Source of the DNA: Aralia elata
Taxonomy: Eukaryota; Streptophyta; Magnoliopsida; Apiales; Araliaceae
DNA length: 64,000 nucleotides
NCBI GenBank assembly: GCA_034770075.1
Contig: JAVJAP010000202.1
Coordinates: 186,001 to 250,000 of the forward strand
Reading direction: 5' to 3'
The position numbers were made by a program, and so were the translations under genes. This document shows, piece after piece, positions 21,585 through 32,937 of the stretch (positions within the stretch are counted from its first letter, which is position 1; each line of letters starts with the position of its first letter). The notes under the pieces were generated by a model. The model worked only from the letters and a program-made list of their open reading frames with translations, was not told the origin of the DNA and made no database searches.

Positions 21585-22883
21585 ATGCTAAAATGTTGTC
21601 TATTTCACATGCAGAATTTAAAAATGCCAAACTCACTATCACTGCATCGCATACTTGATGCTAACAAACTGACCGGACCGAATTACACGGACTGGTTAAG
21701 GAATCTAAGAATTGTTCTCACTGCTGAAAAGATTTCTTATGTCCTAAATTCGCCAGTCCCTGCAAATGTTGCAAAAACAACCTCTAAGGAAGAGATTGCT
21801 ACTTTCAGAAAGTGGCAAGATGATGCAATCTTGGCTCAATGCATCATGCTCGCATCCATGAGTAACGAGCTTCAGCGTCAACATAAAACTATGGATGCTC
21901 CTACTATATTGTTGCACCTCAAAGAGTTGTATGGTGAGCAAAGTAGGACTGGTAGATATCAGATATCTAAGGAGCTCTTTCGATCTCGTATGACCGAGGG
22001 CACTGCTGTTGAGACTCATGTCCTTAAGATGATCAACCTGATTGAACAACTTGGACAGCTAGGGTTCGTGATGGATGGGGAGTTAAGTCAAAATTTGATC
22101 TTGCAGTCACTCCCGGACACCTTCTCACAATTTGTTGTGAATTTTCACATGAATAAGTTGGACGTCAGCTTGCCTGATTTACTTAACATGCTGAAAACTG
22201 CTGAAGGTCACTTCTTATCCAACAAGAACCAAGTCTTACTAGTGGATGATTCTTCCAAGAAAAGGAAGAGGCCCAAGGTATCTTTTGAAAAGAAGAAAAA
22301 CAAGAAGGCTAAGGTCAAGGCAAAGAGAAAGGATAAAAAGAAACCTGATCCAGATAGCAAAGGAATTTGCTACCATTGCAATAAGCCGAGACACTGGAAG
22401 AGGAACTGCAAGGAGTATCTTGCGGACCAAAAGAAGCTTGGAGAAGCTTCGACTTCCGATCTAGGTTTGTTCATGATTGAAATTAATTTTTCTGAAAGTC
22501 AAAATTCTACTTGGGTATTGGATACCGACTGTAGTTCTCACATATGTAATAATGTGCAGGGACTAAGCAGAAGTAGAAAGTTGAATAAGGATGAAGTCGT
22601 CCTACGAGTGGGAAATAGAGCAAAGGTTGTTGCATTAGCTGTAGGGACTTATTGTTTAGCACTGCCTTCGGGCAAGTTCATTAGTTTAAATAATTGTTAT
22701 TATGTTCCAACACTTATTAGAAACATTATTTCAATTTCTGTATTGGATATGGATGGTTTTGATATTATAATAAAGAACAATAGTTGTTCTATTTATAATA
22801 AAAATATTTTATATGGTGTTGGCAATTTACTGAATGGACTTTACATACTTGACTTGCATGAAAATATACTTCAAATTGAATAA
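21585..22883 (+). pseudogene. Copia gag and protease
   Basis: Gag begins at 21585, or more likely at the third Met at 21624 (MPNSLSLHRILDANKLTG), the usual copia gag start. It continues through the UBN2-type gag domain, a basic linker (about residues 225-255), and a CCHC knuckle, CYHCNKPRHWKRNC, in which the Gly normally before the His is Arg. The protease motif is LDTDCSSHI, whereas the family has DTG or DSG, so the flap Gly next to the catalytic Asp is Asp. The frame ends at TAA (22881-22883), a nonsense change, because recognisable polyprotein continues in the same frame. Confidence 0.9.
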
Positions 22884-23985
22884 ACTAAGAAAAGGAAAAG
22901 AGATGATGTTAATTATACCTTTATGTGACACTGTAGACTCGGTCATATCAATGAAACAAGATTATCCAAGTTGCATAAAGATGGGCTTTTAGAGCTATCT
23001 GATTACGAATCATATCCAACTTGTGAATCTTGTCTCATGGGTAAGATGACTAAATCTCCTTTTAGTGGAAAAGGAGAAAGAGCTACAGAGTTGTTAGCAT
23101 TGGTACACACACACGTATGTGGACCTATGACAACGAATGCACGAGGAGGGTATTCTTATTTTATTACTTTCACTGATGATCATTCTAGATTTGGATATGT
23201 GTATTTAATGAAATACAAATCTGAATCGTTTGAAAAGTTCAAAGAATTCAGAAGTGAAGTAGAGAAGCAAACTGGTAAGAGTATTAAGATTCTTCGATCG
23301 GATCGAGGAGGGGAATACTTGACCAATGAGTTTCTCAATTATCTCAAAGAAAATGGTATAATCTCACAATGGACTCCACCAGGAATGCCACAGTTGAATG
23401 GTGTATCTAAAAGGAGAAATCGAACATTGTTTGGACATGGTTCGATCCATGATGAGTTTTACCGACCTTCCAGTATCCTTCTGGGGTTATGCTCTAGAAT
23501 CGGCTGCATACCTACTTAACAAGGTACCTACCAAATCCGTCCCAAAGACTCCATATGAGATATGAACAGGGAGGAAACCAAATCTTAAGCATGTTAAGAC
23601 TTGGGGTTGTCCAGCTTATGTCAAAAGGTTTGAGCATGATAAGCTGAAGACTAGATCCGACAAATGTAGATTCGTGGGATACCCTAAAGAAATATCAGGG
23701 TATTATTTCTATCATCCTACTGATCAAAAGGTGTTTGTTGCGAAACACGCTGCCTTCTTGGAAAAGTAGTTTATCCTTGAAGGGGTCAGTGGGAGTAAGA
23801 TATATCTTGAAGAAGTTCAAGAACCACAAAATACTACGGATCAAAGTCAGGTACCTGACCAAGTTGAAGAACCTACTGTACCACTACCTATTTGTAAAAC
23901 TGGAAGAGTACCGAAGATACCTGATAGGTATGGATTCATCATAGAGGATGATGATGAGGTACGCATCATAGATGATGATGATCCA
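22884..23985 (+). pseudogene. Copia GAG-pre-integrase and integrase, broken
   Basis: A TGA stands at 22926-22928 where a Trp is expected. The pre-integrase zinc region (HCRLGHINETRLSKLHKDG, CESCLMGK) is followed by the integrase core. Two of the three catalytic acidic residues look replaced: HTHVCGPM has His where family members have Asp, and NGVSKRRNRT has Lys where they have Glu; the middle Asp (RSDRGGEY) is kept. A frameshift follows NRTL near 23430, and in-frame stops lie at about 23566 and 23767. The end part is acidic linker sequence (VRIIDDDDPLTYEEAM). Confidence 0.85.
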
Positions 23986-24334
23986 TTGACTTACGAAGAG
24001 GCTATGAGTAGTGAAGACTCAGAGAAATGGCTAGAAACCATGAAATCTGAGGTGGACTCCATGTATGAAAACCAAGTATGGACTTTGGTTTCACCACCTG
24101 AGGGCATTAAGCCTATTGGGTGTAAATGCGTCTTTAAGAGAAAGACTGGAGCAGATTGCAAGGTAGAGACCTATAAGGCCCGACTAGTTGCAAAAGGTTT
24201 CAAACAAAGACAAGGAGTTGACTATGATGAAACCTTCTCACCAGTAGCTATGCTCAAGTCCATTCGGATTTTGCTTGCAATTGCAGCTTATTATGACTAC
24301 GAGATCTGGCAAATGGACGTGAAAACGGCCTTCC
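23986..24334 (+). pseudogene. Copia reverse transcriptase, first part
   Basis: The frame reads from TYEEAMSSEDSEKWLETMK through NQVWTLVSPPEGIKPIGC and ARLVAKGFKQRQGVDYDE to WQMDVKTAFL, the standard start of the copia RT domain. It is cut by N2 at 24334; the last five bases, CTTCC, are the duplicated target. The domain continues at 34166. Confidence 0.93.
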
Positions 24335-25558
24335 TGATAGACTCCACGGCACGCTTGCGTGAGGTGATCGTCGCCCGGATCGTTTCCAGCAAGTTATGAA
24401 GGTGAAACGCTCACAACACCTTAACCCTTCGCCTATATTGAGACGAGAACTTTGGTATAATTGCTTTGCGCTAGGAAGCTTGCGTTGAATGGAAACTAAC
24501 GACACCTAAACCCCTTGCTTATAAGAAGCAGAAACCTCGGTACAATCGACGATTGATGGTTTGGTAGAATGACACCACAAACAACTATGATCTGTTGAAT
24601 GATAAGTCGATAATTGAATCTCAAGAAAACTAAGAAAATAATCTAGGAATTCTTAAAGAACCAAAAGATGAGAACAATCTCACAATAATTTCATTAATCA
24701 AAAAGTGTAGTCTACTTGTACATAACTCATGTATTCTATTTATACTAATAACATGAAACCCTAATCCTATAAGGAAATAAGAATTTGAATTAGAAAAGAA
24801 ATCTTAGCTAGAAAATAATATAGAAATCAAATCTTATCTAATAAATATCCTAGTTACAAAAGAATAGGAAAAGATCCCCAAAAGATTGCATTAAATCTGA
24901 TAAAACGCGTCCTCGGGATCCGTGTCTGGGCTTGGACGTCGGGGCGTCCAACTTGCACTAGATGCCGACGCCGGGGCTTTCAAGGCCAGGAAACATTCTG
25001 TATTCCAAAGTCGGGGCTTCTATTTCCAAGGCATTCCGGACGCCGGGGCTTTGAGTCCCATCTTTGAAAACATCCACGATTCGCACCAAAATTCTGTTGC
25101 GACGTCCTTTGGAAAAATGGCCATAACTTTTGATTCGGGAAGAGTTACGGAACCTTACACCTATCAAATTGAAGATCTCTACGAGATCTACAACTTTTAT
25201 TCTTTGAGCGTTCAGAGATATGGGCTTTAAAAGGATCGAAATTGGACCCGAAGTGACTGCTACGTAAATGACATCTCCAAACTCCTTAATCTCCATTCCA
25301 ATCATCCTTGAACCAACTTCCATTGTTCCGTACATTGCATGATGCCTTGGCTGGCGTTGATTCGGCCTTACTAAATAGATGGTATCCAGTAATCCCAAAT
25401 CACAGGATTGATCCTCTCCTCGTCGTTCATATGAATTTAGCTCCAATATACGCATCCTTGAATGGATTTCAGCCCAATCACTCGCGATCATTTGATGAAC
25501 CTCTTGAACTCGAGTTGAATGAATGTTGTTCGATGCGAGCCTGGTCAGGATCTCATCA
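24335..25558 (-). mobile_element. 3' LTR of N2
   Basis: It is nearly identical to the 5' LTR at 32938-34160. On the minus strand a TATA box is at 24744-24737. GCCCCGGCGTC-like repeats occupy about 25054-24931, preceded by a TTATGGCCATTTTTC section. The purine tract GAGGAGGGGAA adjoins the LTR at 25559. Confidence 0.92.
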
Positions 25559-26506
25559 TTCCCCTCCTCTTGAAAAGGATTTGTCCTCAAATCTAACATC
25601 CCCTCCTCTTGAAAAGGATTTACCCATAAATCCGATCCTACACGAAAATAAATTAAGTTAGTAGCATCAAACAATTCATAATCCCAAAACTCATCTTGCA
25701 AACGAAATATATAAGCAATATCAACAATGCAAGTAAAGTAATGAAAATAATCATCAAAAACTCCAACTCCTGTAAAGGACATAGCAACATTTGGCAACTC
25801 CGACGTATCGACATGAACAACTTGTACACATCTCTTTCTAAGCAGTAATCAAATCAATATAACACCCTGCAAGCTCCTCGTAACACAACTTCAAAACTTA
25901 ATCTTTCGATCTCTTTTACTCAAGAACTTGTCCACATCAACACGATGTTCTTCGACGTGTAAACCAAATTGTTCCAAAATAACAACTACGCCAAAACACA
26001 CTAAATTAGCAACTATAGCTAAAATGCAAACAAAATTTCTACCTAAGAAATCAAATGCATAAATAATAAAATAAACACAAATAAAACTAAGAAAAGTCCT
26101 ATATCCTCTTGGATCAAATATTATTATGTAGAACTCTCCAAGTTGCATAAACTCTCATTCACGAATTCCTGGATCAAAAATCAACGTGATGATCTCATGC
26201 ATTCGCAAATACTCCCAATGACGAATTCCCGGATCAAAAGTAAACCTTATGATCTCGATCATTCGCACTAACATCCACTTCAATGCACCCGGATCAAATG
26301 TCAAAATTTGAAACTCAACTCGTTGGAATGCAAGTGCTCTTGAATTCCCGGATTAAACATAAAACCAAACAAATCAACAAGTACCTTTTGTTTAATCACA
26401 AAGAAATCAAATAACTCAAAATCACATGCAAAGTCTACTAGAATAAAATCCAAATAACTTCCCTTTAAACTTTCCATGCATTGTTCGAACTGATTTGCAA
26501 ATCGAA
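25559..26506 (-). repeat. N2 3' non-coding region with TTTGATCCGGGAATTCG repeats
   Basis: After the long frame, the minus strand carries about five copies of TTTGATCCGGGAATTCG or variants at roughly 60-base spacing (plus-strand positions near 26343, 26286, 26222, 26162 and 26108). The region between about 25560 and 26100 aligns with 6430-6979 of the left N2 copy. No protein domain is recognised. Confidence 0.7.
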
Positions 26507-27913
26507 TTAAACCTTTCTCTTCCCATTGACATTAACCAATGCAAAATCAAATAACGACATCAATGGAATTGAAAAATCAAAACCAACACCACAAGATAAA
26601 AACTCATTAGCATACTTATGATACTCACAATCAAACTCAACATATGCCGAAGAATTTACCCAAGTGTCAACAAAAGTCGAAGTATCATCAACACAAATAT
26701 TAGCAAATTTTCCCATGAAAGAATGTAACACATGATTTAACATAAAAACTTTTAATGCATTAGTTAATCCCAACGATTTAACTAAACATGTATGTAAACC
26801 ATATCTCAATCCAATCTGATGATAATCACTTTTCAATTCAATACCAAATGATAGTAATTCTTTCCCATTCAAGACAACATTCTCAAAATCATGCAATGAT
26901 AACAACTCTAATGGAAAGACATTATCAAATGTTAGCAAATCATGCAATGAAGATTTCTCTACTGAAGAAACATGATTACTACCATTATCAATTAACGACA
27001 TGCCATGTAAAGATTGATTAACATCAAAACCTAACTCAAGATGTGAATGAAAAACCCTAGAATGAATTTCATGCAAATACAAACGTTGAAAACGAGAATT
27101 CCCACAATAATCACTAGAATAAATTCTACGAAGATATGCACTTTGACAATGAGAATTTACCAAATGATAGTAAGAATATTGACAACGAGAATATAACACA
27201 TGCTCATAAACTAATTCGACAAATATCAAGTATCCTCCATAGTTTATGATAAAGACGATTTTACCCTCAAAATAGCCAAACACAAATTTATCTATGGAAG
27301 CATGCAAAACATGTTTTAAATAACTCATGACAATACTAGATGCATTAGTTAATCTAACAAAAATAACTATCCACCTATACAAATCACATGTTAACACAAT
27401 TTCCCATTTATCACATTCTCTCATGCTAAATTGACTAGGCAATATCATCACATGGTTATCAACACATGTAGATAAAACATAAGTACTATGCAATTTATCA
27501 CACATATTATCTAAGCAAAGAAAATAATATCGATACTTGTTTACCAATTCAAAATCAATGAACAAGCTCGCCATTCTATCTTCCTTAGGTACTATGATCT
27601 CATGAATAGCACATACACTAATGTTTTCTCCCACGATACCCGCTTTGATGAAGTTGGACTCCATCAACTCTCCAACCTGCCTTGGTAACTCCGTCGTCTC
27701 CTCGGGAATAATACAAGCTGGCTGATATGGAATGATAGCTCGGGGTATATCCTCAATCACCTGTATAAGAGACATAACAGAACTAGACAAAGAAGAGTTA
27801 ATCTGGTTAGTATTCAAAAGCGCCGTCTTGTACGAATGTATAATCATTGGCTTTTCAAAATACAACTCACTTTCCAACTCACTCTCCTCTCTTTTTTCAC
27901 TCTTACTCTCCAC
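26507..27913 (-). CDS. 468-codon N2 ORF with two degenerate RT-like segments
   Basis: The frame is uninterrupted from ATG at 27913. Residues about 60-230 follow gypsy RT order: PEETTELPRQVGELM, an IVPKEDR segment where RT has a VPKKDG motif, LDNMCDKLHS where RT has LDDMLDQLHG, ECDKWE, and LTNASSIVMSYLKHVLH. The catalytic box reads FGYFEGK instead of YFDD. A second RT-like segment, about residues 365-430, includes LKSDYHQIGLRYGL and LGLTNALKVFMLNHVLHSFMG, with VDDT in place of the catalytic box. Between them lies Tyr/His/Ser-rich sequence I do not recognise. The protein cannot be a working polymerase as read. It could be a decayed gene open by chance or a repurposed structural protein. Confidence 0.6.
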   Translation of the reverse strand: MESKSEKREESELESELYFEKPMIIHSYKTALLNTNQINSSLSSSVMSLIQVIEDIPRAIIPYQPACIIPEETTELPRQVGELMESNFIKAGIVGENISVCAIHEIIVPKEDRMASLFIDFELVNKYRYYFLCLDNMCDKLHSTYVLSTCVDNHVMILPSQFSMRECDKWEIVLTCDLYRWIVIFVRLTNASSIVMSYLKHVLHASIDKFVFGYFEGKIVFIINYGGYLIFVELVYEHVLYSRCQYSYYHLVNSHCQSAYLRRIYSSDYCGNSRFQRLYLHEIHSRVFHSHLELGFDVNQSLHGMSLIDNGSNHVSSVEKSSLHDLLTFDNVFPLELLSLHDFENVVLNGKELLSFGIELKSDYHQIGLRYGLHTCLVKSLGLTNALKVFMLNHVLHSFMGKFANICVDDTSTFVDTWVNSSAYVEFDCEYHKYANEFLSCGVGFDFSIPLMSLFDFALVNVNGKRKV

Positions 27914-28144
27914 TGTTTCTTTCTCTCGTTAATTTTCATTCTCTATTTCACTCTTTTCTTTTGCACACTCAATCTTTTTTTTAATTTCTTTTTCACTTTC
28001 TTTTTGTTGTTCAATTTCTTGCTCTTGATCATAATCTTTCCGTACAATCGCTAGATCTTTACGGACTTCGTCATGTACGCTGGAACCTAACAATTTTCCT
28101 TGGATGGCATACTATATTCCATCTTCTTCCTTTCTCGGCTGATC
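27914..28144 (-). other. Charged Lys/Glu-rich linker before the long N2 frame
   Basis: The minus strand reads KE-rich sequence (for example KESEKEIKKKIECAKEKSE) in frame with the 468-codon ORF but separated from it by one stop near 27935. It may be the remains of a continuous gag-to-RT-relic polyprotein. Confidence 0.45.
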
Positions 28145-28432
28145 TTAAACCTTTTGCTCCTTAGAGATGTCTTGTCGCCGCTTCAGATAACCATCCTTTA
28201 TCTCATTATATGTTCTCATGATGTCCTCAATTGATACCGATTCAATATACACCCTAGGAGTTTCTCTTCGCTGTCTCCACTTCAAATCTTCATTCCTACG
28301 AACCTTCTTTTCATTATCACAAGTTGAACGCCTTGAAGGTTGCTCTACATGTTTCGGAGATGCATGTTCATTCCTCCTACTAGGTTGTCCTGGAGCATAC
28401 CGCTTTCTCATCACGGTTTTCAATTCTTCCCA
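28145..28432 (-). pseudogene. N2 gag relic, C-terminal part
   Basis: The minus frame contains LKTVMRKRYAPGQPSRR, the motif at the end of the gypsy capsid domain, followed by a basic tail rich in Arg, Lys and Glu. It continues the gag interrupted by the solo LTR; the reading frame is restored if the LTR and one copy of TCCCA are removed. No zinc knuckle is seen. Confidence 0.75.
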
Positions 28433-31400
28433 TGTAGTGCCCGTGAATTTTAAACGTCATTATTAATTAAATATATAAATTAAATTTTTAATAAGTTAGT
28501 TTGTGTGCTTATTTGAACCTTTTGTGTGCATTGGTAGCCTACATGACTAGGTGATGAATTATTTTAAGTTGAGTAAAGGGGGTCACTAATAGTATAGTTA
28601 AATTAGTGAACAAGCCTTAAGGTTTAATATCAATTAAATTGATAAAGTAGTTAGTAATTAATCATGCAAGTAAATTGAATATACTTAGTATATTGAATTG
28701 AGTAAATTAATTAATAAAAGTATTAATTAATGAGAATATTGTCACATTGAATAATAAAATTTAATAGTTCAATTAGTAATCAATTTCTAATTGATTAGCT
28801 TATTTAATTAAGGAACTAAGACCAATTATTTATTTGATCATGGGTGTAGTAATTAATAGTGTGGCAAATTAATTAATCAATCATTGGGTTAAATTAAATG
28901 ACCCAATATTGCATTAAATAGATTTGAATTTTATTAGCCTAATTAGGTTACAAGTTAAAGAGATATGTGTAAGTAATTAAATTTCATAAGATTGGAAATA
29001 GAAACCCTAAATAAACAATTAGGGTAATACATATTAAAATTGTTAAAAACTATGTTTATTACCTATTAAGCCCTATTAAGCCTTTTAAGGCATGAAATTA
29101 TGTCAATCAACTTGCTTTATTTGGTAACTCTTACACAAAGGACAAGGTTGTCAAGCTCCCATTGGTGGAAAATCTAATTAGCACACTTAAAGATAAGATT
29201 AAGGCTAAATGAAAGGGATAAGGTGAACTCTTATATCCAATGGGTAAGAAAGATGTGGGGGATAATAGCATGAATTCTAATTTAGCATTATACTTTCAAG
29301 TATTCTATCCTTTCATTTCATTTCAAGTTCATTTCTTCTTTTCATCTCCTTCTTTCATTTCTCCCAAGCAAGAACACAAAGTGAGAGCTTAGAGAGAAAA
29401 AGAGAGTGAGATTAGCATAGTTCATGCATCCCAAGTTCATCACATACTTTGGTAGATCAAGGAGAGTAGCTACAAGATCAAGGTGAAACCCTAAATCATT
29501 TTCTTCTTTCTTACTTTGTTTTATTTTCATAGTTTTTGAGAGATTTTTGTTCTAAGACTCAAGAATCATTAGATTCTTCATGCTTTATATATAGATCTAA
29601 TCCTCTTGAGTGTTAGAATGGAGATTCAAAGGAAGAAAAGGAACTTATGTTCTTAAAGGGTAAAAACCTTAGCTTTTCTTCACTTGGATCACCCATAACT
29701 TGAGATCTACAACTTGGATTTGTGATCCGTTAAAGGGGGGTGCTAGATACATGAGTTAGCTAGTAAACCCAAGTGGTAGAACACAAATCCAATAATTTTT
29801 GAAGCCTTGGGGGCTATTTTCCCAAAACAGTCCAGCTATAAAACTTAAAGCTTTAAAACCCTAAAAGCTTGCTGTCCTCATTTTTCCAAAGGTTGTTTCG
29901 GCCAGTTATAAATCTTTTAAAAATCTGGGAAAAATCATAGAGGTACCTTAAGAAGTTATCTACAAGTAGGAAAAAGAACGAACACGTTTTGATGTGTAGT
30001 TTTTGTGTAATGGCTTTTACCGTGAAGGACTCCTAAATATTTATACCCGGATTTATCACTGTGTATACCTTGAAAACATATGAAATTTTTACAGTATGTT
30101 TATGTATATTATGAGAGTGTACCCTGAAAATTTTAGAATTTTCTGAGCAAAACTCGATTTATGAAAAATGTAACAAGATTCGGAGGGTTTGGGTACTTTA
30201 AATATAGTAAATCACTTTCTAAAATTCCAGGAAAAATTGGTGGATCATTGTTGGATCATATACTATCCAGATCCAGAGAATAATAATTTTCAGAGCCTAT
30301 TTGCTATTTTTCATAATAATGTTATAGTTATGGTTAAAAGAAAATAAATGGTTAAATGATGTCATAAATAAGGAAAATGTGATTTTTAAGCTTGGATACT
30401 CCTAATATTATATATTCTAACTATTGAGGGGTATTTTGGTAATATTTAATGAGAAATAATATTTATGACCTTTTATGGGTAGTAAAGGAGTTGTTTAATA
30501 AAGGGTAAAACAATTAGGATAAATTGTTTATTCGCCTAATAACTTATTAAAATATTACTATGATATTTGTAATATAAGAATTCGATATTTTTTAGTAAAC
30601 AACGAATTATTAAGGTTAAAACTTCATGGAAATATTATTGAATGGGTAATAATATTTGTTTTAAGCATTAATAAATGATTAAGATGTTATTAAAATGGCT
30701 AATAATATTAGATTAAAATATTATTAATGATATGAGAATTAAAATATTATTAAGAGATTAATAATATTAGATTAAAGTATTATTGGATGATTAAAATATT
30801 ATTAAGATGTTAATAACATTAGTAAACGAATAAAAGTGTTATTAATGGACTAATAATACCAAGAGGTGAATTAAATATTATCAGGATTGATAATATTAAG
30901 TGTTTTATAGGATTTACGATAGTTTATTAACTTATGTGTGTTATGTGATTTGCTTAATTGTTAAATAAATAGCATAAGTAAGCGTATCGATATACAACTA
31001 CGCAGTACTAATTGGTAGATCGACGTTATCAATGTTAGGTTCTTCAAGGCCAATTAGTTAAAGCTAGAATTACTTGTAGCTGAGCAGACAGGCAAGTTCT
31101 CTATTCCGAAACTTTAAATATTGCAAGTTCCTAACCCTAAACTTCTTTCATTTTTGCAAGTTCTTCTCACTCAATTTTTGCATTGAGCAAGCTTTTAAAC
31201 CTTATGCATTGTTTTAATTCGTGCAAAAAGGTATATATTGTTGCAAGTTATTCTTTAAGCTTGAATCTTATTTCCGAGCACGCTTTTAAAGTGGTCTAAT
31301 TACTTTTAAAATTATTCCACATCTGTATATTTATTGACATTCGTGCATTTGAATTCGTATATTTAAATTCAGAAATTTATAAACCATTCATGGTTAAGTC

Positions 31401-32146
31401 TGAACCCTTGTTCGGTCAGACAATTATGTGAGAGTTTATAAAAGCTATCCGAACCAATCAATGGTAAGGATTCTTAGACTGTATGAACACCCCTTTATTT
31501 CTAGGGGAGTACCCCACGTACCGTATATAAGGTACAAATAGCAGAATTAAGTGTTATGCATATACATAGGGTACGCGAGGCTGATCCCCTCAAGTACGTT
31601 ATTCTGTAGCCAGTAACCAGAGGGTCAACCAGCTATTGACTCCTCTGGAAGTTATCGTTCAAAGTCTATTTGACTGTCAATTGTTCTAAAAGCATTTAAT
31701 GTTCTTGCTTCTGATTATTCTATTGTTGAAATCCCTTTAATATCCCTTCATCATGATATATTCTTTATTGTTGCACTTTAAACTTGCTGGGCAAACTCGT
31801 TGCTCATTCTTGCTATATCATGACTTCATTGCAGCTAAACCAAAGACGTCAGGGAAGAACAAAGGGAAAGAAAAGATGAAATGATAGACTTCTCGTAGCA
31901 GACTTTAGATTCATGTGTTAGTTAATTACTGTTAATGTAATTTAAACCCTGATAGCTATTTAGGGTATGGATTGTGTAAATGTTTAAGGTTAATCGTATT
32001 CTGGGACTAGTAACACCTTGTAATGAACAACGTATGTTTATTTTATTCCGCATTTTAGATACCATATGTTGTTATAGGTGGATGTTTATGTTGGATCGTG
32101 ATGACCGAATCCGGGTATTTGGAGACCCGCATTTGGGGGTGTCACA
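28433..32146 (+). mobile_element. Solo Tekay-like LTR (3.7 kb, TSD TCCCA)
   Basis: It starts TGTAGTGCCCGTG and ends GGGGGTGTCACA, with TCCCA at 28428-28432 and 32147-32151. There is no internal region, so it is a recombination product. It has a donor-like AAGGTGAAACC at about 29480, an AT-rich part (30450-30900) with ATTAATAATATTA-like units, GGCTGATCCCCT near 31580, and the short-ORF block. It sits in opposite orientation in the N2 gag. Confidence 0.92.
31801..31884 (+). other. Conserved LTR short-ORF block in solo LTR
   Basis: TGCTCATTCTTGC at 31801 is followed by CATTGCAG and a frame from 31831 reading AAKPKTSGKNKGKEKMK, then TGA. The arrangement is the same as in T1 and B. Confidence 0.6.
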
Positions 32147-32151
32147 TCCCA

Positions 32152-32475
32152 CGTCTCGATCGGACGTTCTCCATACCTTTTTTTGCTACACACAAATTCA
32201 GCCCACCATGTAGCTGCATAATCAGAAAAATCTTGAACTGCAAGTTTGAACTTCTTGTACTCAGAATAATTATGATAGTCAAACTCTCGTTCCTTCCTTT
32301 CCTCCCAACTCAAATAAGCTTCAGGATCGCGCCTACCTTGAAAAGATCTCTTTTGCCACTCAAAATTATTTTCACAATTATATCTGTACATGTTTGCTGC
32401 AAAACAAATGTTAGTACATAAAGAAAACATTTCCTCACACACTCCCTTATGTGTTTCGCTCAAACAATGTATCAC
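32152..32475 (-). pseudogene. N2 gag relic, N-terminal capsid part
   Basis: The minus frame carries FQGRRDPEAYLSWEERKE, FDYHNYSEYKKFKLAV, FSDYAATWWAEFV and RYGERPIETW, the order of a gypsy gag capsid domain. The ATG at 32475 is a poor guess for the start, since the first ~45 residues are not gag-like. The domain is broken at 32151 by the solo LTR. Confidence 0.82.
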
Positions 32476-32937
32476 ACAAATATGAAAACACTCGTGTATC
32501 GCACAATTCGGCTTTTACCCTCAATTGATCTCACACTCTTGCCTTTTACCACTCTGATTCCCTCTAATAGGTTCTTTTTGAATTCACCAAATAAATATCT
32601 CAGCTTTTCTATCAATTCAACAAGAACTTATCACAAAACAAAATATAGCAAGTGCGACGTACGATAACCCCCAAATTTTCACGATCCCCAATTAAGATCC
32701 TCTTGAGTGAAACCCTAATGTCTTCAAATTTCATAAATTCCAACAATAGAGCCAATGATAGATTTTTCAATATAATCCCAATATTCACGAAACTTATGAA
32801 ACCCAAGCAATTGCAACAACAATAATTTTTCCCAACACTTTTTTTTAACTCACGAATTTTTATTTTTTTTCCAATATATAATCAACACAAAAAATAAAGA
32901 TAAACAACTAGCTAGAAAACGTAGCTTTGATACCAAA
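32476..32937 (-). other. N2 leader and primer binding site
   Basis: About 460 bases show no coding signal. On the minus strand TGGTATCAAAGC (32935-32924) lies two bases from the LTR end and differs by one base from the initiator-Met-tRNA site. Confidence 0.75.

Noticed and set aside
24922..25230. Plus-strand 102-codon frame with a near-identical copy at 33524-33832
   Set aside because: The two are the same part of the two N2 LTRs; repetition is due to LTR duplication.
24958..25797. 279-codon minus-strand frame over the N2 LTR edge
   Set aside because: It includes the purine tract and LTR sequence; the openness reflects LTR composition, not coding.
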